A stretch of 64,000 nucleotides of DNA from Klugiella xanthotipulae. GTDB lineage: Bacteria > Actinomycetota > Actinomycetes > Actinomycetales > Microbacteriaceae. Under the pieces are notes generated by a model that saw nothing but the letters and a program-made list of their open reading frames with translations, was not told the origin of the DNA and did not search any database. The stretch lies in contig NZ_VFPN01000003.1 of the NCBI RefSeq assembly GCF_006716695.1, positions 558,001 through 622,000 on the forward strand, in the 5' to 3' direction. This document shows positions 55,017 to 63,230 of this stretch, piece after piece (within the stretch, counting starts at the first letter, position 1; every line of letters starts with the position of its first letter). A program made the translations under genes and the position numbers.

Positions 55017-56275
55017 ATATATGTCCCGGTGCTCAAGTACTCGACCGCTTGGTCTGCGAATGAACCCAGAGCGAGCGATCCGTGCTGATCGTCGTCAATA
55101 ATAAATAATTGACCACCAATCAGCTTCTGCGCTTTTTTTGCCCACACAACAGGGGTCACCGTTTCTCTCGCATGTCCAACCAGCTGGAGAGAACTCACCG
55201 ATTTATTGAGGCTGATCGGGTGGGGTTCGAGTGGCCATCCGGTACAGGTCGAAAGTCCCGGAAATGACGAACTGACCGGATGTGGTGGGCGAAGTGAGCC
55301 CGCGTGAGGGTACGTTTGGGAGCGCTCAATATAGTCACTCCATTGCCGATTGACATCGCCGACATTGCGATAAACGTTACACACGATCATGGTACGTGTA
55401 ACAAAATCGGAAGGTTTAAACCCGAGAGCAGCGAACCCCATTTCGGTGGAGAAGAAGTAACCGAAAAACTCTACGGCGTGCACAATATCATCCAACGACT
55501 TCTGGGCATCTCCGGAAAGATCGACAACGCTATCTAAAAGCATTCGTTCTACTCGGTCAGGGAACTGTGAACGAAACTCAATGCCAAGTTCCGTGCCCCA
55601 GGAAATTCCGAAATATTTTATTTTTTCGAGACGCATTGCTGCCCGAATAAAATTCATGTCTCTCGCAATATTTTGAGTGGTTAGATTTCGGTAGAACTCA
55701 GGGTCTTTATCGATGCAGGAACGATTTGATTCTCTGATTTTATGCGCATAACTCACCGCACTTTCTTTATCGGGGAACTCAACCGCAGCGTCCTCAAAGT
55801 TGCTCAGCGATTCACAGCCCAACGAAGAACTGCCGCCCGTACCACGAACATCAATACCCACAAGAGTGTGAGTTTTGGTCAACTCAGACATCCCCGTTTT
55901 CTCAAGAGCAACAGGGAGGGTCCGGCCCTCAAGCCCCGGTCCACCTGGATTTGTAAAAACGACCCCCTGCTCAGTTTCTTTGGCTTTCAGCCGACTGACA
56001 GCAATCGTGAGTTTTTCTCCCTCCGGATTATTGTAGTCCTGAGGGACATCCACCTCTCCACACTCAAATCGATCCGAAACATGCTCTAGCGGGGAGGGGG
56101 AGTGTATCAACGCATATAGTTCATCCACACTCTTCTTGAGACTCGCACAATCATTCCATCTAATTCCTGAAATCCCGTCAAACTTATCACTATTATCTCT
56201 TGTCACATAAGGAGCACACGCCGATAACGCGAGAGTTAGCCCCGCTAAAATCGAGATAAATGATAATTTATTCAT
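55007..56275 (-). CDS. AT-rich lipoprotein alpha/beta hydrolase (TAP-like, S33 family)
   Basis: A 422-residue exported lipoprotein. The signal ends in the lipobox LALSAC (about 15-20). The mature part is an alpha/beta hydrolase of the tripeptidyl-aminopeptidase type: VVFTNPGGPGLEG (oxyanion region), VGIDVRGTGGS, nucleophile GISWGTELGIEF and a TAP-like C-domain whose catalytic His would be in DDDQHGSLAL. The DNA is clearly more AT-rich than all neighbours, with A/T-ending codons, which suggests acquisition from elsewhere. Alternatives are another S33 peptidase or esterase. Confidence 0.85.
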   Translation of the reverse strand: MNKLSFISILAGLTLALSACAPYVTRDNSDKFDGISGIRWNDCASLKKSVDELYALIHSPSPLEHVSDRFECGEVDVPQDYNNPEGEKLTIAVSRLKAKETEQGVVFTNPGGPGLEGRTLPVALEKTGMSELTKTHTLVGIDVRGTGGSSSLGCESLSNFEDAAVEFPDKESAVSYAHKIRESNRSCIDKDPEFYRNLTTQNIARDMNFIRAAMRLEKIKYFGISWGTELGIEFRSQFPDRVERMLLDSVVDLSGDAQKSLDDIVHAVEFFGYFFSTEMGFAALGFKPSDFVTRTMIVCNVYRNVGDVNRQWSDYIERSQTYPHAGSLRPPHPVSSSFPGLSTCTGWPLEPHPISLNKSVSSLQLVGHARETVTPVVWAKKAQKLIGGQLFIIDDDQHGSLALGSFADQAVEYLSTGTYMSK

Positions 56276-56555
56276 GAATCATATCTCACCGCATCAAGCT
56301 GGGAATTGGGATCATACCGGAGGGTAAATATTCGGTGCCCGGGTACCATTTCACCTGTGCCACCCCCGCGCATCTCTCCCCACGAGGAGCAGCTATCCCC
56401 CGTCACAGCGCCGCCGTTATTGATGAGCACGTCGAAGGCCGCACAGCTTCTCACCCAGTTCCTCGGCGTGTTGCGCTTACCCATCACCGCCCGCAGACTG
56501 GTTCCGCAGGGATATCCGTGACGGGGGGACGCGGGCAGCAATGCACCCACAGCAC

Positions 56556-57353
56556 TTAACTCATCGCGCGCTGCACCTCGCGGATTTTCTCGGCAACCTC
56601 CTGCAACCCGGTCACCATCGTCACAATCGTTTCGGTAATGTCATCGGTCGAATGCAGCGAAGCCTGCATCGACACATTGAGCGCCGCCACGACCCGCCCC
56701 TGCGGGTCGTATACCGGCACAGCGACCGAGCGGAGGCCTAACTCTAGCTCCTGATCAACCATCGCCCAGCCCTGCTCCCGCACCCGCACAATTTCGGCGT
56801 GGAGCGCGGCCGGGTCGGTCAGGGTGCGCTCGGTGAGCGCGGTCAGTTCGACCCGGCCGAGAAAGGCATTCAACTCGTCCTCCCCGAGACCCGCCAGCAG
56901 GACACGGCCCATCGAGGTGACGGAGGCCGGAAAACGGGTACCCACCGAAATACCGATTGACATGATCCGCTTCGTATGAATGCGCGCAACATAGACGATA
57001 TCCGAGCCATCGAGCACCGCCATCGACACTGACTCGTGCATCGAGGCCGAGAGATCCTCAAGCAGCGGCTGCGCGATACGCGGCAGCGACTGGCCCGAAA
57101 GAAAGGAGTAGCCCAGCTGCAGCACGAGGGGGGTGAGCTCAAACATTCGGCCGTCTGTACGCATGTAGCCAAGCTCCACCAGCGTGAGCAGGAAACGGCG
57201 CGCCGCCGCCCGGTTGAGGTCGGTGCGCTTCGCCACCTCACTCAGCGTCATGGCCGGATGATTCGCATCGAATGCACGAATCACCGCAAGTCCGCGGGCC
57301 AGGGACTGAACGAACTGTTCGGTGGCCGGTGGTGCTGACTGGGTCACGCTCAC
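56556..57353 (-). CDS. pcaR: IclR-family regulator of the protocatechuate operon
   Basis: A 265-residue IclR regulator. The winged helix is MTLSEVAKRTDLNRAAARRF (about 35-54); the effector domain contains SMGRVLLAGL and LELGLRSVAVPVYD, and RIHTKRIMSIGISVGTRFP, typical of the PcaR/PobR branch that responds to beta-ketoadipate or related acids. It is the last gene of the leftward pca operon, 15 bp after pcaJ. Confidence 0.9.
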   Translation of the reverse strand: MSVTQSAPPATEQFVQSLARGLAVIRAFDANHPAMTLSEVAKRTDLNRAAARRFLLTLVELGYMRTDGRMFELTPLVLQLGYSFLSGQSLPRIAQPLLEDLSASMHESVSMAVLDGSDIVYVARIHTKRIMSIGISVGTRFPASVTSMGRVLLAGLGEDELNAFLGRVELTALTERTLTDPAALHAEIVRVREQGWAMVDQELELGLRSVAVPVYDPQGRVVAALNVSMQASLHSTDDITETIVTMVTGLQEVAEKIREVQRAMS

Positions 57354-57368
57354 TCCTGAGTTGGAAGC

Positions 57369-58013
57369 TTAGTTCTCCGGCGGCAGCAGGGGAACGTCAA
57401 CTCTTGATTGTAGTTCGGTAAACTCCATCCCGTAGGTTTCTCTCACCCGGACACCCGCCGAGAGGATCTCAAAGATAGCGACATCCGTGTAGACGCGGGT
57501 GACACAGCCGATGCCTGTCAGCGGGTAGGTGCAGGCCGGAACAAGCTTACTCTCGCCCGTTTTGGTGAACAGATTCATCATCACGAAGATCTCTTTGGCC
57601 CCGGTCGCAAGATCCATCGCACCACCCACCGCGGGGATCGCGCCCGGGTCTCCCGTGTGCCAATTGGCCAGGTCGCCCGTGGCCGACACCTGGAACGCGC
57701 CGAGCACGCAGATATCGAGATGCCCACCACGCATGATGCCGAATGAGTCACCGTGGTGGAAGTAGGAAGCACCCGGCAACTCCGTGATCGGGATTTTTCC
57801 GGCGTTGATCAGGTCCTCGTCGATCTCATCGCCCACGGCCACTGGGCCCATGCCCAACATGCCGTTTTCGGTGTGCAGTGTGACCTTCTGATCGGAGCTG
57901 AAATAGTTGGACACGAGCGTGGGTTGTCCGATGCCGAGGTTCACAAATGACCCCGAGGGAATGTCTGCGGCAATGATCTCCGCCAGCCGGTCGCGCGTCA
58001 GTCTCTCGCTCAT
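57369..58013 (-). CDS. pcaJ: 3-oxoadipate CoA-transferase subunit B
   Basis: A 214-residue subunit. The catalytic glutamate is in LHTENGMLGMGP (about 46-57), after VNLGIGQPTLVSNYF. With PcaI it moves CoA from succinyl-CoA to 3-oxoadipate. It overlaps pcaI by 4 bp (ATGA), so the subunits are coupled. Length is normal for the beta subunit. Confidence 0.94.
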   Translation of the reverse strand: MSERLTRDRLAEIIAADIPSGSFVNLGIGQPTLVSNYFSSDQKVTLHTENGMLGMGPVAVGDEIDEDLINAGKIPITELPGASYFHHGDSFGIMRGGHLDICVLGAFQVSATGDLANWHTGDPGAIPAVGGAMDLATGAKEIFVMMNLFTKTGESKLVPACTYPLTGIGCVTRVYTDVAIFEILSAGVRVRETYGMEFTELQSRVDVPLLPPEN

Positions 58014-58729
58014 GCCGACACCTTTCCTGAGGTATACGCATCGGTTGGAACGCCGTTGCCCAGGCCCGTCTGGTGCAGGTCAACGATCACGTCAACAAAG
58101 ATGCCGGGCGTGACCACAACCTCCGGATCAATCTGACCGACGGGAACCACGTTCGACACCTGGACGATCGTGTGGGTCGCGGCGGTCGCCATGATTGGCC
58201 CAAAGTTGCGAGCCGTTTTGCGGTAGGTGAGGTTACCAAGCGGATCGGCGGTGTGCGCTGCGATCAAGGCATACTCCGCCCGGATTGGGCTCTCCAACAC
58301 GTAGCCACGTCCATCAATCATCCGAGTCTCTTTACCCTCAGCCAACAGCGTGCCATAACCCGTGGGGGTGAAAAACCCGCCGATACCGGCCCCTGCGGCA
58401 CGGATGCGCTCTGCCAGGTTGCCCTGGGGCACCAATTCCAACTCAATCAGGCCCGCACGAAATCTCTCATCGAAAAGCTGCGAGTCACTCTGCCGTGGGA
58501 ACGAGCAGACAATTTTGCGAACACGACCGGCCCCAATCAAGGCGGCCAATCCGTGCTCTCCGTTGCCGGCATTGTTATTGACGACCGTGAGGTCGCTGGC
58601 TCCATGATCGAGAAGAGCCTCGATCAATTCGACCGGCTGGCCTGCTTTGCCGAAGCCACCGATGAGGATGGTGGCCCCGTCGGGAATCTGGGCAACCGCA
58701 TCCGCGGCGCTCGTCGTGAGTGTGGGCAT
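58010..58729 (-). CDS. pcaI: 3-oxoadipate CoA-transferase subunit A
   Basis: A 239-residue alpha subunit. GATILIGGFGKAGQPVELIE (about 18-37) is the glycine-rich CoA-binding start and NNNAGNGEHGLAALIGAG the usual second motif; GGFFTPTGYGT follows. It is coupled to pcaJ and 6 bp from the preceding pcaF. Heterodimeric partner of PcaJ. Confidence 0.94.
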   Translation of the reverse strand: MPTLTTSAADAVAQIPDGATILIGGFGKAGQPVELIEALLDHGASDLTVVNNNAGNGEHGLAALIGAGRVRKIVCSFPRQSDSQLFDERFRAGLIELELVPQGNLAERIRAAGAGIGGFFTPTGYGTLLAEGKETRMIDGRGYVLESPIRAEYALIAAHTADPLGNLTYRKTARNFGPIMATAATHTIVQVSNVVPVGQIDPEVVVTPGIFVDVIVDLHQTGLGNGVPTDAYTSGKVSA

Positions 58730-58735
58730 GCGATG

Positions 58736-59929
58736 CTACTTTCCGTGAACGTTTTCGAGAACGACGGCGAGCCCCTGGCCCACGCCGATGCAGATGGCGG
58801 CAACGCCCCAACGGCGGCCGGAGGCTTCGAGACGACGGGTCAGGGTGCCGAGGAGGCGGAGACCGGACGCGCCTAGCGGATGACCGAGGGCAACCGCACC
58901 GCCCCACGCGTTGACGATCCCCGGGTCGATACCCCAGGCGTCAATGCACGCGAGTGACTGGGCAGCAAAGGCCTCGTTGAGTTCAACCGCGGACACCTCA
59001 TCCCAGGCAATACCGGCTCGGGCGAGGGCCCGGTTGGCAGCCTCCACGGGAGCGAATCCGAAGTACTGTGGGTCGTTGGCGAAGGCCCCGCGCCCGGCAA
59101 TACGGGCGAGGGGTGGCATGCCCAGGATATCGGCTGCTCGTTCGGAGCCGATCAGCGCGGCGGAGGCACCGTCACTCAACTGCGAGGCATTGCCTGCCGT
59201 GACGGTTCCTGTGGCGAGCGGCCGGAAGACGGGCGTGAGGCCGGACAGCACCTCTGCGGTGGTTGAGGGACGAATACCCTCATCGCGCTCAAGCGTCGTT
59301 CCCGGTACCGGTGCAACCAGGTTCGTGTAGCGCCCCGCGGTCCAGGCGGCATCGGCGAGGCGGTGTGATTCGGCGGAGAAAGCGTCCTGTCGCTCCCGCG
59401 AAATGCCATATTTCTCGCGCAAAAGTTCGGTGGATTCCCCCAGCGATACGGTCCACTCGGCGGGCATCGTGGGGTTAACGAGGCGCCAGCCGAGAGTGGT
59501 TGAGGCGAGTTGGAGGTCGCCAGCAGGATAGGGTCGCTCGGTCTTGGGTAGCACCCAGGGTGCGCGGCTCATGGACTCGACACCGCCCACTAGGAGGAGG
59601 TCGGCCTCACCCACGTTGACGGTGCGACTGGCCATCATCGCCGCGTCAAGAGAGGAACCACACAGCCGATTGACGGTCGTGCCGGGTACCGAGGTGGGGA
59701 GACCCGCAAGCAGGGTGGCCATACGGGCCACGTTACGGTTTTCCTCGCCGGCCCCGTTGGCGTTGCCGAAGATGACCTCTTCGATGCGGGCCGGGTCCAA
59801 ACCCGGCACACGCCGGACCGATTCGGCCACCACATGGGCTGCCAGGTCATCGGGACGGGTGCCGGCCAACGAGCCGCCAAACTTACCAAAGGGGGTGCGA
59901 ACGGCGTCGTAGATATAGGCCTGTTCCAT
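58736..59929 (-). CDS. pcaF: 3-oxoadipyl-CoA thiolase
   Basis: A 397-residue thiolase splitting 3-oxoadipyl-CoA to succinyl-CoA and acetyl-CoA. The acylated Cys is in NRLCGSSLDA (about 88), the base His in GHPLGASGLR (about 350) and the second Cys in AAICIGVGQG. The start at 59929 has GGAG upstream and the conserved EQAYIYDAVRTPFGKFGG; earlier starts at 59947 and 60010 are less likely. GENRNVARMATLLAG-type text marks the PcaF/PaaJ class. Confidence 0.94.
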   Translation of the reverse strand: MEQAYIYDAVRTPFGKFGGSLAGTRPDDLAAHVVAESVRRVPGLDPARIEEVIFGNANGAGEENRNVARMATLLAGLPTSVPGTTVNRLCGSSLDAAMMASRTVNVGEADLLLVGGVESMSRAPWVLPKTERPYPAGDLQLASTTLGWRLVNPTMPAEWTVSLGESTELLREKYGISRERQDAFSAESHRLADAAWTAGRYTNLVAPVPGTTLERDEGIRPSTTAEVLSGLTPVFRPLATGTVTAGNASQLSDGASAALIGSERAADILGMPPLARIAGRGAFANDPQYFGFAPVEAANRALARAGIAWDEVSAVELNEAFAAQSLACIDAWGIDPGIVNAWGGAVALGHPLGASGLRLLGTLTRRLEASGRRWGVAAICIGVGQGLAVVLENVHGK

Positions 59930-60039
59930 GGGTGCTCCATCGCTCATCTCTGGGTTATGCACGTATCGGCCACCGAGTTCGCCCCCTTCGGGCGTTCGGT
60001 TGGCGAACATGCGTTCACTATACGGACAAGTGTAGCGGA

Positions 60040-61278
60040 TTACTCGACGGGTGGCACCTCGTTGAGCACCCGCTGAGCCACGCGAAAGGCGCTATTGGCC
60101 GAGGGGACACCACAGTAGATGGCACTCTGCAGGATAATCTCGGTAATCTCCCCGCGCGTCACGCCGTTGCGCAGAGCGGCACGCACGTGCATCGCGAGCT
60201 CTTCCCAGTGACCGTGGGCAATCAGCGCCGTCAGCGTAATCGCGCTGCGCGTCGTGCGCGGCAATCCGGGGCGGGTCCAGATTGTGCCCCACGCAAAACG
60301 GGTAATCATCTCCTGGAATTCAGCGGTCACCTCATCAATCGCGGCGGTCGCCCGGTCTACATGGGCATCACCCAGCACCTCGCGACGCACGGCCATACCC
60401 GCATCGTAGGGGTCCCCCGGCAGACGACCCGCGGGCGACGCGGCGGAGACCGAGACCACCGCCGGGGACTCGGCAACGGCCCGGTCGAAGTGTCGCATCA
60501 AGATCTCCGCGATTCGCTCGGGAGCTTCCACCGGCACAAGGTGCGCCGCACCGGGCACCCACTCCGCAGAGCCGCGCTGCACGGACCGGGCAATAGCCCA
60601 GGAATCCTCATAGGGAGTCACGGTATCAAATTCCCCCGATACCGCAACCACCGGAGCGGAGATGTCACCGAGCCGGTCGCGCAGGTCAAAATCGGCGAGG
60701 GCCTCACAGCAGAAGGCGTAGCCCTGCCGGTCGGTGTCAGAAAGGGCGTGCAGGAGACGGCTCGACACCTCCGGCTCACGCTCCATAAATCCGGGGGCAA
60801 ACCAACGCTGGCCAGAGCCCACAATCATGGTGGGGGTGCCCTGCACCGCCACGGTCCCGGCACGGTCAAGCCAGCCCTGTCGCTCACCGATCTTAGCCGC
60901 CGAGCAGATCACGCCGATACCGGCAAAAAGATCGGGGTAGTCGAGGCCTAATTGCAGGCCCACAGCACCGCCCAGCGAGTCGCCCGCGTAGAAAACCGGA
61001 TACCCACCCCACTCGCCCTGTTCACGCATCCCCCCAACCAGACCGGCAACGCCCTCGGCCAGCTCGGCCATGGTGAAACGCTCCGCCGGGCGTGGACTGT
61101 GACCGTGACCGGGGAGATCCCAACCCACCACACGATAGCGAGCGCCGAGAATCCGCGCGGCACGACCCCACAGGGTGCGGGCGGTGGTGCCGAGAGATGG
61201 CCCCACAAGCAGGATCGGTGTGGATATCTCCTCAGTAGCCTCGGAGAGCAGGGCAGCCTTGAGGATCGGAACGGTCAT
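60040..61278 (-). CDS. pcaL: Fused 3-oxoadipate enol-lactonase / 4-carboxymuconolactone decarboxylase
   Basis: A 412-residue bifunctional enzyme. Residues 1-260 form an alpha/beta hydrolase with nucleophile AGDSLGGAVG (Ser about 99), GEFDTVTP and the His in VPGAAHLVP, the lactonase. After a linker (about 265-285), residues 288-412 are a CMD domain: DAGMAVRREVLGDAHVDRA and FAWGTIWTRPGLPRTTRS, with EIILQSAIYCGVPSANSAF at the end. The fusion catalyses the two consecutive steps to 3-oxoadipate and is known from Rhodococcus and other actinobacteria. It overlaps pcaB by 4 bp. Confidence 0.94.
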   Translation of the reverse strand: MTVPILKAALLSEATEEISTPILLVGPSLGTTARTLWGRAARILGARYRVVGWDLPGHGHSPRPAERFTMAELAEGVAGLVGGMREQGEWGGYPVFYAGDSLGGAVGLQLGLDYPDLFAGIGVICSAAKIGERQGWLDRAGTVAVQGTPTMIVGSGQRWFAPGFMEREPEVSSRLLHALSDTDRQGYAFCCEALADFDLRDRLGDISAPVVAVSGEFDTVTPYEDSWAIARSVQRGSAEWVPGAAHLVPVEAPERIAEILMRHFDRAVAESPAVVSVSAASPAGRLPGDPYDAGMAVRREVLGDAHVDRATAAIDEVTAEFQEMITRFAWGTIWTRPGLPRTTRSAITLTALIAHGHWEELAMHVRAALRNGVTRGEITEIILQSAIYCGVPSANSAFRVAQRVLNEVPPVE

Positions 61279-62663
61279 GATAGGGAGTCTCCTCGGTCGG
61301 CGATAATTCTCAGGATCAGCTGCCGAGCCTGGCCCGGATAGGCGACAGGGTCGAGCAGGTCAGCGAGCAGGGCGTCGCTCACAACGCTGCGGGGCAGGGC
61401 CGCACGTAGCAGATCGGGCAGTGAAGCCGTTCCGGCCCGAGTATCGGCAATGGCCGCCGCAATCTGGGCGGCGCCATCGGGGATACCGGCCTCAGCGAGC
61501 AGGGGAACCACAACGGCGGTGATGCGCTCGGTAAGGATCAGTGGGCCGGCCGCATCCAGATTCGCACGCATCCGCTCGGGGAACACGACCAGGCCCTCCG
61601 CCAGTTCACGGGTGAGACTCGCGGCCCCACCAGCCAGGCGCAGAAGCTGGCGCAGCGGTGCCCACTCGGCATGCCAGGCTCCATCGGGGCGTTCGTCTAC
61701 AGCGGCAGCGGCAGCGGCAACCACCTGCGCCAGGGCACCGGGAGCTTGGAAGGAGGCGCTGCGCACCAACACCGACAGCACCGGGTTTTGCTTCTGTGGC
61801 ATCGCGGAGGAACCACCGCGCCCCTCCACTTGAGGTTCGGCGACCTCAGCGACCTCGGGCCGGGTCAGGAATGCCACGTCGTTGGCGATGCGAGTACACG
61901 CGGCCACGGCCTCGGCGGCAGAACCCGCGATGCGGGTCATGGGCCAGCGCGTCGTCTGCCAGGGAGCAACAGGCAAGGCGAGCCCCAGACGAGCGGCAAG
62001 AGCATCGGTGAGGACGAGAGCATGGTCACCGGCAAACTGGGTGAGGGCGGCCATCGTGCCAGCGGCACCGCCCCACTGCAAGGGAAGCTGCCGGAGCACA
62101 TCCGCAACCTGTCGCTCCGCGGCGACGACACCCGCGAGCCACTGGGCCGCGCGCAAGCCAAATGTGCCGGGCAACGAGTGCTGCCCCAGGGTCCGTGCCA
62201 CGGCGAGTGTCCCCACATGCTCTCGAGCCAGCCGTTCCAGAGCATCCGCAAGACCGTTCAGGTCGGCACGTAGCTCGGTGAGCACATCACGCGCGACCAA
62301 AAGCAAAGCCGTATCCAGAATGTCCTGACTCGTCGCCCCGACATGCAATCGAGCCGCGGCACCGGGCGAGGTCTCCCCCACCCGGCGACGCAACGCGCCC
62401 AGGAGCGGGATGAGCGGGTTACCGCCCCCCTGTGCCTCCCGGGCAATCTCGGCCAGGTTGTAGTGCTCCACACGACAGGCCTCGGTCACAACCGGCAGCC
62501 ATGCGGGGTCGGCCCGGCCACCCTCGACCAGCACCGCCATCCAGGCGCACTCCACATCGAGCATGAATTGCAGGATACGCGCGTCAGAACTCAGCAGCGC
62601 GGCTGGCGAGTTTACCCACAGGGGGTTCACCAGCCCGAGGTCGTCAATCGTGTTAGCACTCAT
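61275..62663 (-). CDS. pcaB: 3-carboxy-cis,cis-muconate cycloisomerase
   Basis: A 462-residue fumarase/aspartase-superfamily enzyme. The superfamily signature is GRGGSSAMPQKQNPVLS (about 280-296), with HVGATSQDILDTALLL (about 105) and LGQHSLPGTFGLRAAQW. It converts beta-carboxymuconate to gamma-carboxymuconolactone. Overlaps pcaL at its 3' end and follows pcaG by 12 bp. Confidence 0.94.
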   Translation of the reverse strand: MSANTIDDLGLVNPLWVNSPAALLSSDARILQFMLDVECAWMAVLVEGGRADPAWLPVVTEACRVEHYNLAEIAREAQGGGNPLIPLLGALRRRVGETSPGAAARLHVGATSQDILDTALLLVARDVLTELRADLNGLADALERLAREHVGTLAVARTLGQHSLPGTFGLRAAQWLAGVVAAERQVADVLRQLPLQWGGAAGTMAALTQFAGDHALVLTDALAARLGLALPVAPWQTTRWPMTRIAGSAAEAVAACTRIANDVAFLTRPEVAEVAEPQVEGRGGSSAMPQKQNPVLSVLVRSASFQAPGALAQVVAAAAAAVDERPDGAWHAEWAPLRQLLRLAGGAASLTRELAEGLVVFPERMRANLDAAGPLILTERITAVVVPLLAEAGIPDGAAQIAAAIADTRAGTASLPDLLRAALPRSVVSDALLADLLDPVAYPGQARQLILRIIADRGDSLS

Positions 62664-62675
62664 TGGTTGCTCAGT

Positions 62676-63230
62676 TTAGGAGAAGTCCAGGAAGACCGTC
62701 TCGTTTTCACCCTGGAGTCGGATGTTCCAGAGCAGTGAGCCGTCCTCCTCCCGCTCGGCGATGAGGGTGCCGCGGCGCTCCGCGGGGAGGTCAGAGAGCA
62801 GACCGTCCACGGCAAGCCGCTCCGGGTTCTCCGGCAGGTACACCCTGGTGTGCAGCTTGTTGAGCAGTCCACGCGCAAACACCACAACCGCGATGAAGGG
62901 GGCTTTGCCTTCCTCGGTCACACCCGGATTGACGGTGGTGAACGTGTAGTGACCGTCATCATCCACGGCGGCACGCCCCCACCCGGTAAAGGTGTGACCG
63001 TCGCGCGTGAGCGAACCGGTCCGCTGGGCGATCACACCGTGCTCGTCGGCCTGCCAGATTTCGAGCAGGCAATCGGGAATCGGCTGGCCGCGGCCATCCG
63101 TGACCGTGCCGTGCACACGAATCGACCCACCCTGCCCCGGTGGCACCAATTCGGAGTCCTTCGGGAACGGCAAGGCGTAGCCGTAAAACGGGCCCACTGT
63201 CTGACCAGGGGTTGCGATGAGCTTGCTCAT
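62676..63230 (-). CDS. pcaG: Protocatechuate 3,4-dioxygenase alpha subunit
   Basis: A 184-residue subunit. TPGQTVGPFYGYALPF is the family N-terminus; IRVHGTVTDGRGQPIPDCLLEIWQA (about 38-62; core PIPDCLLEIWQA) and FARGLLNKLHTRVYLPE are alpha-subunit motifs. It lacks the iron ligands, which sit in PcaH. The start is fixed by the 4-bp ATGA overlap with pcaH. Confidence 0.94.
   Translation of the reverse strand: MSKLIATPGQTVGPFYGYALPFPKDSELVPPGQGGSIRVHGTVTDGRGQPIPDCLLEIWQADEHGVIAQRTGSLTRDGHTFTGWGRAAVDDDGHYTFTTVNPGVTEEGKAPFIAVVVFARGLLNKLHTRVYLPENPERLAVDGLLSDLPAERRGTLIAEREEDGSLLWNIRLQGENETVFLDFS

Noticed and set aside
56272-56550. A 92-codon leftward frame overlapping the AT-rich hydrolase start by ATGA
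   Set aside because: No ribosome site, mixed composition and only a faint likeness to a hydrolase C-terminus. I could not support it as a gene, so it is kept only as context for the foreign-gene finding.
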